Origin: Prorocentrum cordatum
Lineage: Eukaryota; Sar; Dinophyceae; Prorocentrales; Prorocentraceae
Direction: 5' to 3'
Length of the DNA stretch: 64,000 bases
NCBI GenBank assembly: GCA_963575745.1
Contig: CAUYUJ010016294.1
Span: forward strand, 492,157 to 556,156
Each line of letters starts with the position of its first letter. Positions within the stretch are counted from its first letter, which is position 1. Below the pieces are notes generated by a model. It did no database searches. It was given only the letters and a program-made list of their open reading frames with translations, and was not told the origin of the DNA. The position numbers were made by a program, and so were the translations under genes. Below, piece after piece: positions 51,626 through 62,204 of the stretch.

Positions 51626-51849
51626 AGGGGGGGATCGACGGATGAGAGATGGAGAAGCGAAGGAGGGGGAGGAGAAGGGAGCAGGTGGATCGGAAGCAGG
51701 ACGACAGAAGGGGACATGAGGGAGGAGAGGCTCAGGATGAGGAAGATGGGAGGAAGAGGAGGAGGAGAAGGAGGAGGAGGAGGAGGAGGAGGAGGGTGGA
51801 GAAGGATGATATGGAGGAGGAGGAGGATGAGGAGGGGGAGGAGGAGAGT
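51626..51849. repeat. Purine-rich (GGA)n intron
   Basis: GGA/GAA repeats separating exon-like sequences. Frames through it are poly-Glu or poly-Arg. Confidence 0.6.
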
Positions 51850-53261
51850 GGGGAGCCGCCAGGCGCTTTCGTTGGCGAGGAGGACGCCCCGAAGTCCGCG
51901 GAGGAGGAGCGCAGGCACTTCAACGCGGCCATCGACGCCAGCATGCAGGATGTTCACGATCGTGGCGAGTACGAGCAATGGCGTCAGAAAGCTGATGAGG
52001 AAGCCAGCCCGCTCGTTCGCCGCGAGCTGAGGTCGCACGTCGACGTCCCCGACAGCGAGCCGCTGGCACCTGCCGACAGCAAGCCCGAGGAGCAGCGCGC
52101 GCCAGAGGAGCCGCCCGCCGACGGTTCTGACTGCGAGGGCGACATCGCTACCGAGCAGCCGTGCCCGTTCTGGGCGAAGGGCATGCGAGGCGAGTTGGCA
52201 GGTGCAGACCTGGAGGAGTACCCCGAGGAGGAGTTCTCGAGCGAGTCGGAGGCTGACTTGGACTCTCTGGTGCCTGCGGATATTCCTGGATGTCCTGCGC
52301 TCCGCCGCGGTAAGGCTGCTGCTCCAGGATCCCGTGCGATCGGCGCTGGAGCTTCTGCGCCTGCAGCTGCTGCGCCTACAGCTGCTGCGCCCGCGCTGCT
52401 GCGCCCACGGCTGCTGCGCCTACGCCAGCGCCTGCGCGGCCGAGGCCGAGGCCGAGCGTGGCTCCGCAGCTGCGCGCAGCACCTGCGGCTGCTGCTCCGT
52501 CGACGAGGGTGGATGCCGAGCTGCGGAATGCAGCGGCAGCAGCTCCGTCGAGGGTGGGCGTCGAGCTGCAGGAGGCGCCGCCGTCGACGCCGCAGACGTC
52601 GAGCCATCCGATCGCCGAGGCCACGCCCGACAAGACCTTGGCTTTTCAGACGGCGGAAGCCATGCTGCACGAGAAGCTGAGCGAGGCCCCTCCCGAGCAC
52701 GCCGTCAAGCCCGATGACCGCAAGATGGCGATCCTGGAGGAGAACACGGCGGAGCGCAAGCGGGGGAAGCGCAACGTGACGGGGAACTTGCAGCTCCTTA
52801 AGGCCGTCGAGGAGGACGGCGGCCACTTCGAGGCCCGCAGCGCCCTTGGCTGGCGATTCGATCGAGCGGTCGACGCGGGCGAACTCTTGAAGAAGCAGCT
52901 CGCGGAGGCCGAGGACAAGGAGGCCTTCAAAGCCAAGTGGGCCAACAGCAAGTACGGCAAGATCAAGGCCAAGTACCGCACCTTCAGCGAGACGCACGAG
53001 GAAGATTGGTCCAAGCGCGGGAAGGTGATCAGCTTCCTGAAGATGTGCTACGAGGAGGGCGGCCCGTCGGGCCACTTGGACCACGCCACGGTGGCCAACA
53101 TGAAGGTGCACGCGCTGAAGTGCATCGAGCTGGGCTTCCCCTTCGTCCAGAAGGACCCCAGCCACGGCGGGCTGAAGTTCCTCTACTTCGAACTGCAGTT
53201 CCGCGACAGCTTCCGCAAGAAGTACGAGGAGGTCACGCAGCAGGGCGACGAGGACTCCTGA
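51850..53261 (+). CDS. Main exon of the unrecognised acidic-protein gene
   Basis: Reads through EERRHFNAAIDASMQDVHDR, an acidic region and an Ala/Pro repeat, then (in a frame shifted by one base at about 52381-52400) a long well-formed segment: GNLQLLKAVEEDGGHFEARS, a Lys-rich helical region and MKVHALKCIELGFPFVQKD with DPSHGGLKFLYFELQFRDS, ending at TGA 53259 or splicing shortly before ('gaggaggtcacg', about 53230). A basic, Lys/Glu-rich, probably DNA- or RNA-associated protein is a guess only. The DP-[SN]-HGG segment resembles DPNHGG in the gene at 56.7 kb. Confidence 0.6.
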
Positions 53262-53564
53262 GAGGGAGGAGGAGGAGGAGGAGGAGGAGGAGGAGGAGGA
53301 GGAGGAGGAGGGGGAGAAGGAGGAGAGAAAAAGGAGGAGGATGAGGAGGAGGTGGAGGAGTTGCATTTTGGCGCTCTGCGCGGGCGGGCGCAGGAGGAGG
53401 ATGGGGAGGAGGAGGAGGAGGAGGAGGAGGAGGAGGAGGAGGCGGAGGAGGAGGAGGAGGATGGGGAGGAGGAGGAGGATGAGGAGGAGAGGAGGAGGAT
53501 GAGGAGGAGAGGGGGAGGAGAAGGATGAGGAGGAGGAGGAGGAGGAGGAGGAGGAGGAGGAGGG
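53262..53564. repeat. Purine-rich (GGA)n intron or spacer
   Basis: Nearly pure GGA, broken by a 45-bp complex segment near 53360-53395 containing 'tgcattttggcgctc'. Confidence 0.7.
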
Positions 53565-53888
53565 TAAAGAGTCTGGCACCCCGCAGGCCCGCGCTGGCGG
53601 CCCCGCGCCTGGTCGCAAGGAACCTGCTCCAGCAGATCCCGTCTCGAAGGCCATCGCCGCTTCGAAGCGGATTGTCGATATGGCCAAGCGGGTGATCGAG
53701 AAGACGAGCGGGCACATCGAGAAGATCGAGAACCTTGGCGAGTGGGCCTGGGCGAACAACCCCAGCGTCGGCGGTGCCATTAAGGCCTCCATGGACGCGC
53801 TGAGCGACAAGATCGACGAGACCGAGCTCGGCCAGAAGCTCAAGTCGGGATCGTCGATTCAGCAGGTCGATCATGCCGTAGCCAAAAG
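53565..53888 (+). CDS. Exon-like segment with helical content
   Basis: Frame encodes SKAIAASKRIVDMAKRVIEK and ENLGEWAWANNPSVGGAIKA, ending at 'aaaagaggtgaggag', a good GT donor (AGAG|GTGAGG at about 53889). No stop before the donor. Probably continues the gene of 51.3 kb. Confidence 0.55.
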
Positions 53889-54104
53889 AGGTGAGGAGGA
53901 TTGAGAGGGGGAAGGGGGGCGGGAGGAGGCGAATAGAGGAGAGGAGAGGAGAGGAGAGGAGAGGAGAGGGGAGGAGAAGAGGAGTGGAGAGGAGAGGAAG
54001 GGAGGCGAGGAGGGGGAATGAAAGGAGGGGGGAGGATCAGGGTTGAGAGGGGATTCGAGGAAGAGCGGCAGAACACAGAAGGAGGGAGGGGGCCTCGAAA
54101 GCCA
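53889..54104. repeat. (GAGGA)n intron
   Basis: 'gaggagaggagaggagagg' repeats on the sense strand, running up to a likely acceptor 'cgaaagccag' near 54100. Confidence 0.6.
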
Positions 54105-54425
54105 GACACGATGTCAATGCCGAACTCGCCGTCGATCGATGGCCTCCCTCCCCAGGTCAAGAAGGACATGACATCGGAGGACATCATGGCGCAATCGGGG
54201 CTGCTCCACGGTCTGAAGGACCTTCCTACTTCTCATTCTCAGTATTCTCTTTCTCCTTTTCGTGCTCCTTCGCACGTCTCCTGCTCGCAGAAACCCGCCG
54301 ACCTCCTCGCGCAGAGCGTGGCGAAGAACGTGAAGGCTGGCGGGATCCCGATGGCCACGTCCAATGCGAGCCCGAACGAGGCCGACGCAGCCCAGAGGGG
54401 CCGTAAGAGGGGTCGGGGCCAGTGA
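54105..54425 (+). CDS. Last exon-like segment of the 51.3-kb gene
   Basis: Encodes PSIDGLPPQVKKDMTSEDIM and later KPADLLAQSVAKNVKAGG and a basic end RGRKRGRGQ followed by TGA (54423). The middle (about 54228-54290, 'cttctcattctcagtattct') is less convincing and may contain a short intron. Confidence 0.5.
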   Translation, partial: DTMSMPNSPSIDGLPPQVKKDMTSEDIMAQSGLLHGLKDLPTSHSQYSLSPFRAPSHVSCSQKPADLLAQSVAKNVKAGGIPMATSNASPNEADAAQRGRKRGRGQ

Positions 54426-54747
54426 GCTGGCAGGCAGCAGAGGTGCAGGGCCTCGAGCTGCACGGCTCGCGGCTCAGAGAGCTGGGTGGCTGGCGGCCAG
54501 CCCAGAACGCCAGAGCCTCAACACAGGGGGGAAGTGAAGAAGGAAGCGACGTCAATGGGATCAAACCGATCGGAGATCCCGTCGATATCTATTTCCCTCT
54601 TGACCTCGCCCTTATGCTGAGGCTCACATCAATTTACCGTTGGCATATGCTCGGGGCGCAGTTGCCAGCTCGGGGATCAGGGTTGAAACGTTTCTGTAGG
54701 AAGCTTCGAAGGCAAACAATCACATATGCAACAGCTGCGCTGACATG

Positions 54748-54905
54748 TCCGGCGGTTTTATACAACAGTCCGGCGGTGTTATACAAAAGTCCGGCGGTGT
54801 TATACAAAAGTCCGGCGGTCTGATGCAAAAGTCCGGCGATCTGATGCAACAGTCCGGCGGATTTATACAAAAGTCCGGCGGTGGGATGAAAAAGTCCGGC
54901 GGATC
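54748..54905. repeat. 21-bp tandem repeat 'agtccggcggtgttatacaa'
   Basis: Eight units. Being a multiple of 3, it encodes a heptad-like repeat (SGGVIQK) on the plus strand and similar periodic peptides in two minus-strand frames, so translation is not evidence for a gene. Confidence 0.85.
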
Positions 54906-54954
54906 CGCGGGGTGTACTAATTTCTGGCGATTTTTTGCCATCCGAAGCCCGATT

Positions 54955-55135
54955 CCATCACTGCTCCATCACTGCTCCATCACTGTTCCATCACTGCACC
55001 CATCGCTGCTCCATCACTGCAGGGAGGCACTTCACCTGATCAAATACAGGGTTTGGTGCACCCCCCCCCCATCGCTGCACCATCGCTGCTCCATCACTGC
55101 TCCATCACTGCGCCATCACTGCACCATCACTCGAG
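54955..55135. repeat. 12-bp tandem repeat 'catcactgctcc'
   Basis: Two blocks (about 54955-55020 and 55070-55132) related to the array at 51012-51122. Confidence 0.85.
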
Positions 55136-55471
55136 TCGCTGCGACCGCGGGGGGGCCGAGAGGGGCTCGACGAGGTCCTAACGTTCCAGGGAAAAATCAG
55201 AAAAACTTCAATGGGGACCATGAAAACCATTACGGATCCAGGACCAGCTCAGGAAAACCAAAGGAAATACAAACAAAACTTCGAATCAGCAGAGAGAGCC
55301 CGCCCCTGCCCGTCCGCGATCGAGAGCCAGCGCGGGGCGACGAACTCGCCTCGGGGGATTAGACATCTGGCGCAGAGATAGGCGGATAAGGAGAGAGCAT
55401 GATGAGGAGGACGAGGATGAGGATGAGGATCGAGGGGCTGAGGGGGTGGAGGAGGAGGAGGAGGAGGCGCA

Positions 55472-55483
55472 CCATAGCCATTT
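55472..55483 (+). other. Possible relict spliced-leader fragment
   Basis: CCATAGCCATTT matches the first 12 bases of the conserved leader (after its first, variable base) with one mismatch and lies seven bases before the ATG at 55491. The rest of the leader is not recognisable. Confidence 0.3.
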
Positions 55484-55490
55484 AACCGCC

Positions 55491-55829
55491 ATGGCGGAAG
55501 GTCCAAGACGCAAGCGAAGGCGCATCACACCTGTTTTAGACGTAGACCAAGCCCAGAGGCAGCAGCAGGAAGCAGGCAATGCTTTCCTCAAAGAGCTGCA
55601 ATCCATGTACACGGCTGGAACGCCTATGTCGGCAAAAGCGATGTGTTCTCTTTCATATCTAGCCGCCGAAGCTGGCGCAACGGGGCCGTGTAAATCGTGG
55701 GGCTTGTCGCCCGACCGTCAGACAGGAGCATTTCAAGATCACATCTACAAAATGATTGACAATACGTGCGGCGGTCACCGAGCTCCAGCGCTGAACATGA
55801 AGATGCCATGCCAAATTGGGAGTCGAAGG
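55491..55829 (+). CDS. Exon-like ORF, unrecognised
   Basis: ATG 55491 opens MAEGPRRKRRRITPVLD, basic and then about 95 residues of normal complexity (ELQSMYTAGTPMSAKAMCSL, then GLSPDRQTGAFQDHIYKMI). A clear donor GTAAGG at 55830 ends it. The first part of a gene, perhaps of the one that follows at 56.7 kb, with an AT-rich intron between, or an independent gene. Confidence 0.55.
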
Positions 55830-55924
55830 GTAAGGATGGACGTCGCAGAGCTCAAAAGTGAAGCTTGCTTTTTTCGGAGATGCCCGTTTTCGCATCATCT
55901 CTGAAGCCCCTTTCTTCTTCATAT

Positions 55925-56335
55925 ATTAAGATTCTTGTAGATTTTCTACGTTATATATGGATGTTCGGATTCTGATTTCTATATTATATATGGTTTTCGG
56001 ATTCGATATTATATATTATATATGGTTTTAGGATTCGGATTTCTATATTATATGGTTTTCGGATTCGATATTATATATTATATCTGGTTTTAGGATTCGG
56101 ACTTCTATATTTTATATGGTTTTCGGACTCGCATTTCTATATTATATATGGTTTTCGGATTTGGATTTCTACATGATATATGGTTGTCGGATTTCTGCCA
56201 TTATTATATATATGGTTTTCGGATTCGGATTTCTATATTATATATGTTTTCTGATTTATGTCATCATATTATGTATGGTATGAACTTTATTATATATGGT
56301 TTTCTGATTTCTGCCACTTGTATATATTAAAGGTT
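55925..56335. repeat. AT-rich tandem repeat, about 33-37-bp unit
   Basis: 'atatggttttcggattcgg' and 'atttctatattatatatgg' alternate about ten times. It is the only AT-rich block of this size in the window and would lie in an intron if 55491-55829 and 56709 onward belong together. Confidence 0.85.
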
Positions 56336-56681
56336 TGGAATCCTGATTCATCAGATTCGTCGCAAGCTTTCACTCCTTTTAAGGGGTCGGCGGAATCGCG
56401 CAAGCTACTTCAATTGAAGGTTTGGGCTCCAGAACCACCTTTATTGAAAGCGTTCGCTCTCTGAGTTCCGCGCAATATATGAGATTTGGGCGGGGAACGC
56501 GGGCGCCCGGAGAAGGGGGGGGGACGAGGAGGAGGGGGGGCGGAGGAGGAGGGAGGGGGAGGGGGGGGGGGGCCTTTGGCCCCTGAAGCGTATGTTGGGA
56601 GGGCCAGATCTAGAGGGTGCCCGCAAAATCGAGACCCGCGATGCCTCGTGGCTGCCTTGTGTATCGATGGTTTCAGGGGCC

Positions 56682-56702
56682 CCACAGCCATTTAGTCGCA
56701 AG
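56682..56702 (+). other. Degenerate relict spliced leader
   Basis: Gap-free match of 16 of 21 positions to the dinoflagellate spliced leader, including AGCCATTT and the final CAAG. It lies seven bases before an in-frame ATG (56709). Consistent with retroposition of a trans-spliced mRNA; chance similarity is possible. Confidence 0.45.
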
Positions 56703-56708
56703 CATAGC

Positions 56709-58442
56709 ATGCTCCCACCGTCGCGCCCCGCTTCAGCCACACGCTTCCAAACTGACCTTTTGGCAGACAGTTTGCGAACCAACCTTTTGGAATGGAATGA
56801 TGTGATTTGCTTGTCTTCCAGTGGGCTTCTATCAATTGTCACGTCATGGGGGAGTGACTTTCCAAAGGCTCGCAGTTTGGCAAGACGCAAAGACTTCTGG
56901 AATCAATTGCCAAGTGGATTTGAACTCGGCCGACACGGCGATGACGTTCTGTATGGTTTGGGTATTGCACCTGTGCTGTTCCAGCGAGTTGGAGCGATTC
57001 CAGCGTTTTTCGATTGGCAAAGTGTAATCAACAGTATAATTGGGAGTGCTGGGCCGACTCGCCCTTCATTCTACCCGCCATCCTATCCAAGTTCTTCCTC
57101 TTCCAAACCCTCGTCATCTGCCTCTGCGGCGGCATCATGTGATCAGTCAGACGCAGGGAGCACGTGGGGCGAGGCACCGAACTTGAACGCGCAGATCGTC
57201 CCAGCAGCTTCACCATCGTTGGTCTCAGCGCAGAGCCCGGGTATAGCGAGAAAGGTTGGTAGCATGAGTAGGGATCAACTCGTGAAGCTTGTGCTGAAGC
57301 AGGACAGGGCAGTGGTGGAGCTCAGACGTGAACTCAGGACCAAGAATCAAGCGTTGCGGCGCAGGACATCCAGACTCAGGGTGCACAAGAAAACCGTCAA
57401 GACACATAAGGAAGCTGTCAAAAAGGGTACCAGTGCTCTCTTCAAGCGTGGGAAAGCTGACAGATATATGACCCTCGGTGGTGGGTTGAGTTTAGCGCTC
57501 CGGAGGGCTACTGGCAACACATCTGCCTCGAGTCTTGCGTGGACCTTGCAGATGGACGTGTCTGGCAAGACTGTAATCAGATACGAGGTGCTCCTCCGCG
57601 CCTCGTTGGTGGCAGCATCTCTCAGCTTCCACCAGCAACATCAACGCGACCTCAGGTTTTTTGCCAATGATCCAAACCACGGTGGCGCGTGGTGTTTTGA
57701 AGTCCACGTTCTTCGCGGCGACGCAACGAACGCTGCCATCTGGCAGCGGCAGAAAATCAGGTGTTCAGAAATGGAATCGTGGTACATGTCAGAGCCAGTG
57801 GGAGCGAACGAGGAGTGGGAACGTGACAAGGTTTACGACAGGCTCGACTGTCGCAGGATGCTTGGGGCGCTCACGCCAGTCCGATCCGATCAAGCGCAGG
57901 GCACCTTTGCTCTTTTCATGCAGCAGGCGAAGTCTGTGGGCACACCAGCAATCGAAGATCTGCGCAATTCGGAGGAGCCCATCCCGATCCTTGACGAGCG
58001 CAGCGATGAGGCGATGCCCCCTCCGCCCGAAGGCCCAGCAGAGGATGCAGTAGCAGTTGGAGGTGATGCCGTGATGATCGTGGATGAGGAAGGCCCGGCA
58101 GCAGCTCCATCCCGTCTCGACAAAGAGGAGTCGCCGCCGCACGTCGTCCACGTATACGCCATATGCACGGACGCAGGCCCTGACGAGGCTGGCTCTCGGA
58201 GGATTCTGCATGGCCTCTGTGCTCGGGTACCGCGGGTCTGGCTTTTTGATATTGACTGTTTAGCGCACCAATGTCACCTCATGGTGTCGACATCTCTCAA
58301 GTTGTTCAACGATTTCACGACCGAGCATTTCGGGTGGAAATAAGGTGCCGTGTTGTCAAAATTGATGCATTGCTGGAGGGAAAAGGGAGTGGATATCCAT
58401 GACGAATGGAAGCGGCAGTATGGCGAAGGGCGGGCGTTCGAG
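56709..58442 (+). CDS. hAT-transposase-like gene, first exon, with in-frame TAA
   Basis: ATG 56709 (frame open from 56592). Reads FFDWQSVINSIIGSAG, a Ser-rich linker, a basic coiled region (about residues 190-260: VVELRRELRTKNQALRRR), then RDLRFFANDPNHGGAWCFEV and, near the end, FDIDCLAHQCHLMVSTSLKL, which resembles the C-x2-H-x-L/M region of hAT transposases. TAA at 58341 interrupts it, but the same frame continues with GAVLSKLMHCWREKG to a likely donor at 58442 (GAG|GTTTGT). So the TAA is a nonsense mutation, a sequencing error or lies in a tiny intron. hAT relationship is inferred from weak motifs. Confidence 0.6.
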
Positions 58443-58652
58443 GTTTGTGGGAGGACACGGGTGTGTGCAAAATGCTGTTGAGTTTGAGTTCGCAAAGCTC
58501 GGGCCAGGAGCTCGCTCGGCGCCTGAGCAACCTATCCGCGGCCCCCTCCCACCGCCTTCAACCAGTGGGCAGGGTGTTCCCTGGAGCGGGGCCGCGGCTT
58601 CGTTGCTTAGGTGCTGGGTTGGCTTTCTGTTTCGGGCCGCCGCCGTAGGATT

Positions 58653-58811
58653 CCGCCCCAGTGTATACACGGGCGGTGGGGGCAAATCGCGAAGTGCGAG
58701 GAGTTTGTCGCTAAAGCCAAACTGGATGAGATCCGATCGGTTTTTCGGGCTGTTGTTGAAGAAGGCGGCCAAGAAAAAAACCTGGCCTGCTTGCTGAGAG
58801 CACCGATGTGA
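58653..58811 (+). CDS. hAT-like gene, second exon
   Basis: After an acceptor 'gccgccgtag' (58652) the frame reads IPPQCIHGRWGQIAKCEEF and continues about 35 residues. The R-W-[GN] motif after the H-x-L/M segment parallels the T-R-W-N-S region of hAT transposases. Ends near TGA 58809 or splices shortly before. Confidence 0.5.
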   Translation, partial: PPQCIHGRWGQIAKCEEFVAKAKLDEIRSVFRAVVEEGGQEKNLACLLRAPM

Positions 58812-58954
58812 TCGAGGATCCCGGACGGAGTTGTGAAAGTTGCGAAACGGGGGGCTTCTCAGAAGGCAGGGTGATTCTTAGAAGCAATCCAAGGTCCTCT
58901 TAGAAACGACACGGAGGGCGGGGGGGATCGGGCCCGCGGGGCCCCAGCTTTTTG

Positions 58955-59442
58955 TGTCACCAAGGAGTGCACAGAACAACTTTCTCGCTGGAGCAGAGAT
59001 GTCATGAGTGCACTGAATGACGACAACTTTTGGCACATGATGCACGTGGCCATGGCCATGAGGGGGCCATACATGCACCTTTTGTATTACATCCAGGAGA
59101 AGTCGATTCAGTCCTTCGAACTTCGTGCGCAGACGCCGACACGTTTGTATGGTCTCGTCAATGGGAAAGGTGCTCAGCTTCTGACGGAGTTGCGAGACCT
59201 CCTCAGACCTGGGTTTTGGTCCGACCACCTCTCCAAGATGTCTGAGGGTTTGCAAGACATCGTCGCTCCCTTTCTTGCCAAGGTCGCCCTCAGCCAGATT
59301 TCAGATCACGATCGCAGGATCATGGGGCGAATTGCTTCTTTCCCGTGCAAGCTACTTGCACTTGTGGGGCCTGATCGTGATAGGGTTCGCAGAGTATGCC
59401 GTGAATTGGTGGCCGCATCAGAGGCCCTGCGCAAATCAAAAA
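58955..59442 (+). CDS. hAT-like gene, third exon
   Basis: From about 'gtgtcaccaag' the frame reads SRWSRDVMSALNDDNFWHMM and some 140 residues of well-formed helical protein (GLQDIVAPFLAKVALSQI) to a candidate donor 'aaaaatgtgatgag' at about 59443. No catalytic motif recognised. Confidence 0.55.
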
Positions 59443-59531
59443 TGTGATGAGGGCGAGAAGGATGGGGGAGGGGAGAGGTGGGGTGAGGAAAATCAGAAGG
59501 GATGTAGAAGGGGGGCGAGGGCGAGGGGTCA

Positions 59532-59660
59532 GGCCGATCTCCACATCACCGCCCTGAAGGTTCGCACCGTGTTCCGGGCAGAGATTGATCGGGCAATCGA
59601 CACGGGCGTCATCGTCGGGCCCTTGTTTGCGATCTTACGGACCCCTGGGCTGATCAAAAC
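59532..59660 (+). CDS. hAT-like gene, short exon
   Basis: After 'gaggggtcag' the frame reads ADLHITALKVRTVFRAEIDR and VIVGPLFAILRTPGL, then degenerates into 'cccttcgggcc' repeats. Flanked by purine-rich and GC-repeat introns. Confidence 0.4.
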
Positions 59661-59679
59661 CAAAACCTATGTCCTCCCT

Positions 59680-59746
59680 CCCCTTCGGGCCCTTCGGGCC
59701 AGGGAAGGGGAGGCCCTTCGGGCCCTTCGGGCCCTTCGGCCCACCT
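59680..59746. repeat. 'gggcccttc' short tandem repeat
   Basis: 9-10-bp units within a likely intron, ending in a candidate acceptor 'cccacctag'. Confidence 0.85.
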
Positions 59747-60290
59747 AGGACCCTGGCGTCGGCATGGAGGCCCGATTCCCAAGACATCGAGAGCATAAAC
59801 AGCTTGATTAAAGCAGAGACGAGGCGTTCCCCGCACTGCAGCCTTGCCCTGCTCGATGCACGCATTGGGATCAGACGATATTTGGGGATGGGCATTGCGG
59901 TATTCAACGCTAAGAAGAAATGGTCAGACTGCAAGGATGCTGTGAATGCAGCGCTTGACGAAGGTGTATCCCATTGCCATTTAGCTGATGGTGTTTATGG
60001 AATGGTTCGGTTTAGTACGCCCCCTGCAGATATGACTCTCACAATTCCTACACCATCTTTTATCGAGGGGGGAGATCTCGACGCCGCTGCAATGGAGTGG
60101 GGTGCTTCCTACAACTTAGCGGTGAAGAGGCTCGTCAAAAGCCGTTTACCTGTCATCCTCGACATAGAAGGCATCGGCACTTACATTTGTGGTAAAACCT
60201 ACGGTCACCATTTGCTCCTTGTTCCGTGTGTAGCTGGATCGTCTGCGATTGACCCGGAGGCCAGGACAGGCGCTTGGGCGCCCAACAGGA
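59747..60290 (+). CDS. hAT-like gene, C-terminal domain exon
   Basis: Reads RPDSQDIESINSLIKAETRR then SPHCSLALLDARIGIRRYLG, the kind of segment seen near the C-terminus of hAT-like dinoflagellate proteins, then about 130 further residues (VILDIEGIGTYICGKTYGHH) with mixed alpha/beta character. Coding quality ends where GGA repeats start at about 60295. Confidence 0.55.
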
Positions 60291-60640
60291 AGAGGAGGGA
60301 GGAGGAGGATGAGGAGGAGGAGGAGGAGGGCGAGGAGAGGAGGAGTGGGGAGGAGGAGGAGGAGAGGAGAGGAGGAGAGGAGGAAAGGACTGAGGAGACT
60401 GAGGGAATTTCTGCCCTCGCCCTCCTCCTCCCCCCCCCTCCTCGCTCCTCCTAAAAGATACATTCACATGCGAACGCGAGCCGCCCCCCTCCTCCTCCTT
60501 CTCGCCCTCCTCCTCCTCCTCCTCCTCAGCAGCAGAGGTCGCAGAGGTCGGACCCCCCCCCGAAGTTTCGCCGAGACCCCCTCCCCAAAGGTTTCGCCAG
60601 GGCCCGCTGGGCCAGCTGGGCCCCCACCCCCCAAGGTTTC
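60291..60640. repeat. Purine then pyrimidine intron
   Basis: (GGA)n at 60291-60410 and (TCC)n-rich sequence at 60415-60530, a smaller version of a foldback arrangement, then C-rich sequence up to the next exon. Confidence 0.65.
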
Positions 60641-60644
60641 GCCA

Positions 60645-61423
60645 CGACAGTGTTCGCGAAGGCGCGTGAGAAGATCGTTGAGAATGCTCCAGTGCCTCTC
60701 CTGTTCGCGGAGTACCTGCACGACGTTGATGCACTCCCCTTTGCCGAGGCCCTGATGGATCTCACAGAGGCCATGCCGATCAAACGCAATCACAAGAAGA
60801 AGAAAGCAAAACCGAAAGCAGCAGCGTTGGGCGGGCCCGAAGAGGGCCCTGGAGCCGTCGAGGATGAGGACGACGACGGCGCTGACGACGAGGCCCCCGA
60901 GGGCCCCGAGGGTGAAGAGGGTGGAGGAGGAGAAGGAGACGACGACGATCTCGGAGTCGCACTCGGGGATATCATGGATGAGTGCGAAGGGGGGCCCGGA
61001 GCCGACGAAGCCCTCGGTCATGCCGATGATGGGGGCGTGCCCAAGGACCTGGCGCGGCGAGAGGGGGGGGGGGGGGATGGGGGCGCACCAGGGGCGTCCC
61101 TCATGCGACCGCCGACTCCGACTGCTGCCCGGCCCGCCGCCGCTGCTGCATTGCTGCTGCTACTTGCTGCTACTGCTACTGCCACCCACCCCCCAGGTGC
61201 GCCCCCCTCTGCCGAGAGCTCTGGCCCTTCCGACCCTGCAGTCCCTGGGAACGGCCCCGAGGAGGAGGCCAAAGCTGCTGTTAAACATCTCGAGGAGAAA
61301 ACCAAAGCGGTTGAGAAGGAGGCGTCGCAAGAGGCCATCGACGCAGCACTGCTGGCGCTGTACGGTCCTGATGCGGACCTCCCAGGTGACGAGACCATCG
61401 GCCTAGACGTCGGTGCTTCGGGC
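60645..61423 (+). CDS. hAT-like gene, acidic exon
   Basis: Reads AREKIVENAPVPLLFAEYLH and ALPFAEALMDLTEAMPIKRN, a Lys-rich stretch, a long Asp/Glu/Gly-rich acidic region and a helical Ala/Glu segment (KAAVKHLEEKTKAVEKEASQ). Ends at 'ggccgagagcgagagcg', where the GA microsatellite starts. Confidence 0.5.
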
Positions 61424-61453
61424 CGAGAGCGAGAGCGAGAGAGATATATTTAT

Positions 61454-61538
<85 letters not shown>

Positions 61539-61816
61539 ATTGCCTTTCTTTAAGAGCGGTTCCGGGCCAAGGTTTGAAAACCGAAAAGGTTTCTCCACAA
61601 TCTGGTTTCCCCCGGACCAAATATTTGTTTGAATGCACTGCATTTCTCTGGAGCTCAAGCTCGAGACGCGCTTGGATATGACTTCTGTCGACCCAGGTTT
61701 CCACAACTGCCAAGCATGTCCAGTTGTTTGCACGTGGCGCTGAGCAAAATCTGCTCCAGCAGCTCGTTTCGTGTGTTGCACTGTTTGTGCTCCCTAGCCT
61801 TTGGGGTTAAAAAGAG

Positions 61817-61887
<71 letters not shown>

Positions 61888-61907
61888 AAGAGAAAGATAT
61901 AGAGAGA

Positions 61908-61946
<39 letters not shown>

Positions 61947-62049
61947 GGAGAGATAGAGATAGAGTGACGCCCGAGAGGGAAAGTGGCTTGTGCCGCTCGG
62001 GACCGAGGAGTCATCGGAATCTGGCACTCTTTGCCTTCGGCTTAACAAG

Positions 62050-62113
<64 letters not shown>

Positions 62114-62195
62114 CGATATATATATATATAGAAAGATAGAGGGATAGAGATAGAGTGACGAGAGAAAGAGGGGGAGCGAGAGAGAGATCCATAAG
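61424..62195. repeat. Intron with three (GA)n microsatellites
   Basis: GA runs at about 61458-61538, 61810-61955 and 62052-62190, separated by complex sequence (61540-61805, 61960-62040) in which I see no coding signal. Confidence 0.75.
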
Positions 62196-62204
62196 GTATT
62201 GCCC

